Source of the DNA: JANRIC01 sp033765345
Lineage (GTDB): Bacteria > Bacteroidota > Bacteroidia > Cytophagales > Microscillaceae
Direction: 5' to 3'
Length of the DNA: 25,184 nt
Assembly: GCA_033765345.1 (NCBI GenBank)
Contig: JANRIC010000002.1
Coordinates: forward strand, 1 to 25,184
A model generated the notes under the pieces. That model searched no databases, was not told the DNA's origin, and worked only from the letters and a program-made list of their open reading frames with translations. Shown one piece after another: positions 23,464 to 25,184 of this stretch; position 1 is the first letter of the stretch, and every line of letters begins with the position of its first letter. Made by a program: the position numbers and the translations under genes.

Positions 23464-24495
23464 TTACATGTTTCTTAGTAGAAGTTCTGCTACGATAATG
23501 TAGCGTTGTTCTTTGGGAATATCCGTGAGGTACATTGCCGCTTCTGAGTGCTTATCTTTGCCTTTTAGGTCTATGATTTCTTTCTCATTTCTACTAATTT
23601 TTATTTTCCCTTCTTTCTTTTTTAGCTCAAATGGATTTTTATTTTCCTCATTATCAGATACTTTTACTTTGATAGCATCTACTTTTACTTTCCAGAGAAG
23701 TTTCGTCCCGTCAGGGCTTCTGACCTTGAAGGCTTCTGCGTCTTTCGCCTTTACTTCTGCTATTTCTTTCCCGCTTTCGTCTTTATATTTATTTTTTTCC
23801 GCTGATTTTGTTTTCCCTTTTATTTTTCTACCATCAAAGTTTATTTCTATGTCGGAACTGCCAATACTAAAAACTACTTTTTCACCCAAATTGTTTGTGT
23901 ATTCAATAGTTTTGCTATCATTTATTTGGTTATTTGTAGCTTTTTCTACATTTTCTATGTTATTGGTGCTATTATTACTTTTTTCTTCTCTGGAAAAAAA
24001 CACCACTGAGGCAGCCAACAAAATACCCGCCACAAGCGTAACTACAAAAGCTATTTTTCCCCATTTTACTTCTGTTTTGGGCTTGTAGCGAACCGCTTGT
24101 AGCAATTCCAAGGCTTTGCTATCTTGTGGATTTTGGAGGAGGGCTTGGCTGGCAAACTCCTCACTTTTTTGCTTATGTATGGGTTGATGACTTTGTACAA
24201 ATTTCATTCCGTAGGCTTGGGCGAGTAAGCTCAGTGTCTGGGCGTCATCAGGGTTGAGGGCGTAGGCTTTTTCTAAAACAGCAATGGCATCATCGGCTTG
24301 TTGATGCTCCACAAAGCCCTGCCCCAACAATACCATTTTTTTACGCTCTTCTTCAATGGCTCTCAGTTCTTCTTCGCTCACGCCCAATTCCTTGCTGATA
24401 GCCTCCAGATCCAACTTAGTCTGCTCATTCTCTTTTTTAGCTTTAATAGCCATCATTTGCTTAATATAAGCATCTATTTTTTCATTTTCTTCCAT
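23464..24495 (-). CDS. TPR and single-helix membrane protein, unknown function
   Basis: A 343-residue protein. Residues 1-50 are a charged helical N-terminus (LEAISKELGVSEEELRAIEEERKK), followed by TPR-like repeats (VLLGQGFVEHQQADDAIAVLEKAYALNPDDAQTLSLLAQAYG and SEEFASQALLQNPQDSKALELLQAV) up to about 135. One membrane helix (148-167, IAFVVTLVAGILLAASVVFF) separates it from a Lys/Glu-rich, beta-leaning domain of about 175 residues (VVFSIGSSDIEINFDGRKIKGKT, WKVKVDAIKVKVSDNEENKNPFELKKKEGKIKISR). The TPR part would face the cytoplasm. No assigned function; it precedes fadD by 55 bp and could be cotranscribed. Confidence 0.78.
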   Translation of the reverse strand: MEENEKIDAYIKQMMAIKAKKENEQTKLDLEAISKELGVSEEELRAIEEERKKMVLLGQGFVEHQQADDAIAVLEKAYALNPDDAQTLSLLAQAYGMKFVQSHQPIHKQKSEEFASQALLQNPQDSKALELLQAVRYKPKTEVKWGKIAFVVTLVAGILLAASVVFFSREEKSNNSTNNIENVEKATNNQINDSKTIEYTNNLGEKVVFSIGSSDIEINFDGRKIKGKTKSAEKNKYKDESGKEIAEVKAKDAEAFKVRSPDGTKLLWKVKVDAIKVKVSDNEENKNPFELKKKEGKIKISRNEKEIIDLKGKDKHSEAAMYLTDIPKEQRYIIVAELLLRNM

Positions 24496-24744
24496 AACTA
24501 TAAATTGAAAGCCTTAAAGTAATAAAATTTTGTAAAAAAAACTATTTTGTTAAAAAAAAGCATATAACTACGCAAAAGTATAATATATAAATTATTATCA
24601 ATTTTTAATAAAGAAATAAACGCCATTCATTATATTTTGAAATGTATATTTTTTACCAAATATTTGATTGTTTTTGGTATAAAATCAAGTTTTTTATTGC
24701 AAATTAACCAGATTTTACATATCTTGCCAAACCACTAATAAATT

Positions 24745-24778
24745 TTTAAACAACTTCTAAAATACAAAGTTGTTTAAA
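24745..24778. promoter_or_regulatory. Hairpin in the leader of the CUB-like gene
   Basis: TTTAAACAACTT (24745-24756) and AAGTTGTTTAAA (24767-24778) form a perfect 12-bp stem with a ten-base loop, 47 bases before the ATG. It may be an operator dyad or an mRNA leader structure. The surrounding 24496-24825 is AT-rich and shows no gene. Confidence 0.4.
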
Positions 24779-24825
24779 GAAGTCCACCTAAAACTATTTT
24801 ATCACCACACAAAATCACAATCTGT

Positions 24826-25184
24826 ATGAAACCCTTTTTTACTTTTTTTTTACTGCTTGCGGCTCTGCTCGCCAATTCCCAAACTTATTACCGATTAGAT
24901 GCTACCAATGATGGCAACACAATTAACTTTACGTGCCCAATAACAAATACAAGGTTTGCTGATGATGGAGCTAATAGTACTCATTACAGTAATGGTGTTG
25001 ATAGAACCATCACTTTTTGTGCACCAGCGGGAAAACTATTAAAATTTGACTTTGGATGTGGTAGTAACCTAACTATTGAAAGAATACACTCCTCTGACAC
25101 TTTATTTATCTACAATGGGAGCTCTACGGCTGCCCCTTTGCTCTACGCAGTTACGGGTAATCCAAGTAACTCAAATAGGCTTCC
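24826..25184 (+). CDS. Exported CUB-like protein, 5' part only
   Basis: The frame opens at ATG 24826 and stays open to the window edge (119 codons), so the protein is incomplete. A signal peptide is clear (MKPFFTFFLLLAALLANSQ, cleavage about residue 19). The mature start has a CUB-like pattern: YSNGVDRTITFCAPAGKLLKFDFG, then DTLFIYNGSSTAAPLLYAVTGN, matching the (Y)x...TFCP...IYDGxxxxxPLLxxxxG layout common in large Bacteroidota surface proteins. These usually continue with adhesion domains and a type-IX sorting tail, which the window does not show. A hairpin lies in its leader at 24745-24778. Confidence 0.8.
   Translation, partial: MKPFFTFFLLLAALLANSQTYYRLDATNDGNTINFTCPITNTRFADDGANSTHYSNGVDRTITFCAPAGKLLKFDFGCGSNLTIERIHSSDTLFIYNGSSTAAPLLYAVTGNPSNSNRL

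Overview
The window looks like chromosome of a gliding Bacteroidota bacterium, most probably Cytophagales-like. The reasons are a GldC gliding protein, a Bat-type aerotolerance cluster, a LytTR response regulator, an OsmC/MetZ pair, a start of a secreted CUB-like protein, AT-rich intergenic DNA, near-absence of Shine-Dalgarno sequences, and -7 boxes of the Bacteroidota form TAnnTTTG at several genes. Species cannot be named from the sequence alone.

Layout. 1-640 is gene-free: a 21-bp minisatellite (1-136), hairpins and an attC-like inverted-repeat block. It is followed by the decayed remnant of an Rpn/PD-(D/E)XK transposase-nuclease (640-863). 927-2923 (+) is a stress/small-molecule island: a DinB-fold protein, an ArsR regulator with two direct-repeat operators at its promoter, an SRPBCC/AHSA1 protein and an exported DinB-fold protein. 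3065-5499 (-) is a four-gene module (TetR, DoxX, alpha/beta hydrolase, four-helix membrane protein) in which the same perfect 14-bp palindrome stands before three of the four genes, so the module appears to be one self-contained TetR regulon. 6026-7819 (+) is an AraC regulator with a short-chain dehydrogenase. 7991-10852 (-) holds a small beta-sandwich protein, MetZ, OsmC and an exported HExxH metalloprotease.

11026-12889 (+) holds GldC, a 67-residue unknown protein and MnmA. 12976-15145 (+) is a lipoprotein overlapping an exported subtilase. 15244-18095 (+) is a shortened Bat cluster (DUF58, a DUF4381-like membrane protein, BatA) without moxR or batB/C/D in view. 18264-19609 (-) is riboflavin synthase followed by an orphan LytTR regulator. 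19973-21619 (+) is an ABC-F ATPase whose first third belongs to one ABC-F subfamily and whose remainder is EttA-like. 21717-24495 (-) holds a TPR/membrane protein and FadD-type acyl-CoA ligase. 24826 onward (+) is the start of an exported CUB-like protein that runs off the window.

The points most worth following are the mosaic ABC-F gene (real recombination or assembly join), the TetR module with its three identical operators, and a pair of roughly 88-bp dispersed repeats with inverted ends at 5821 and 18158.
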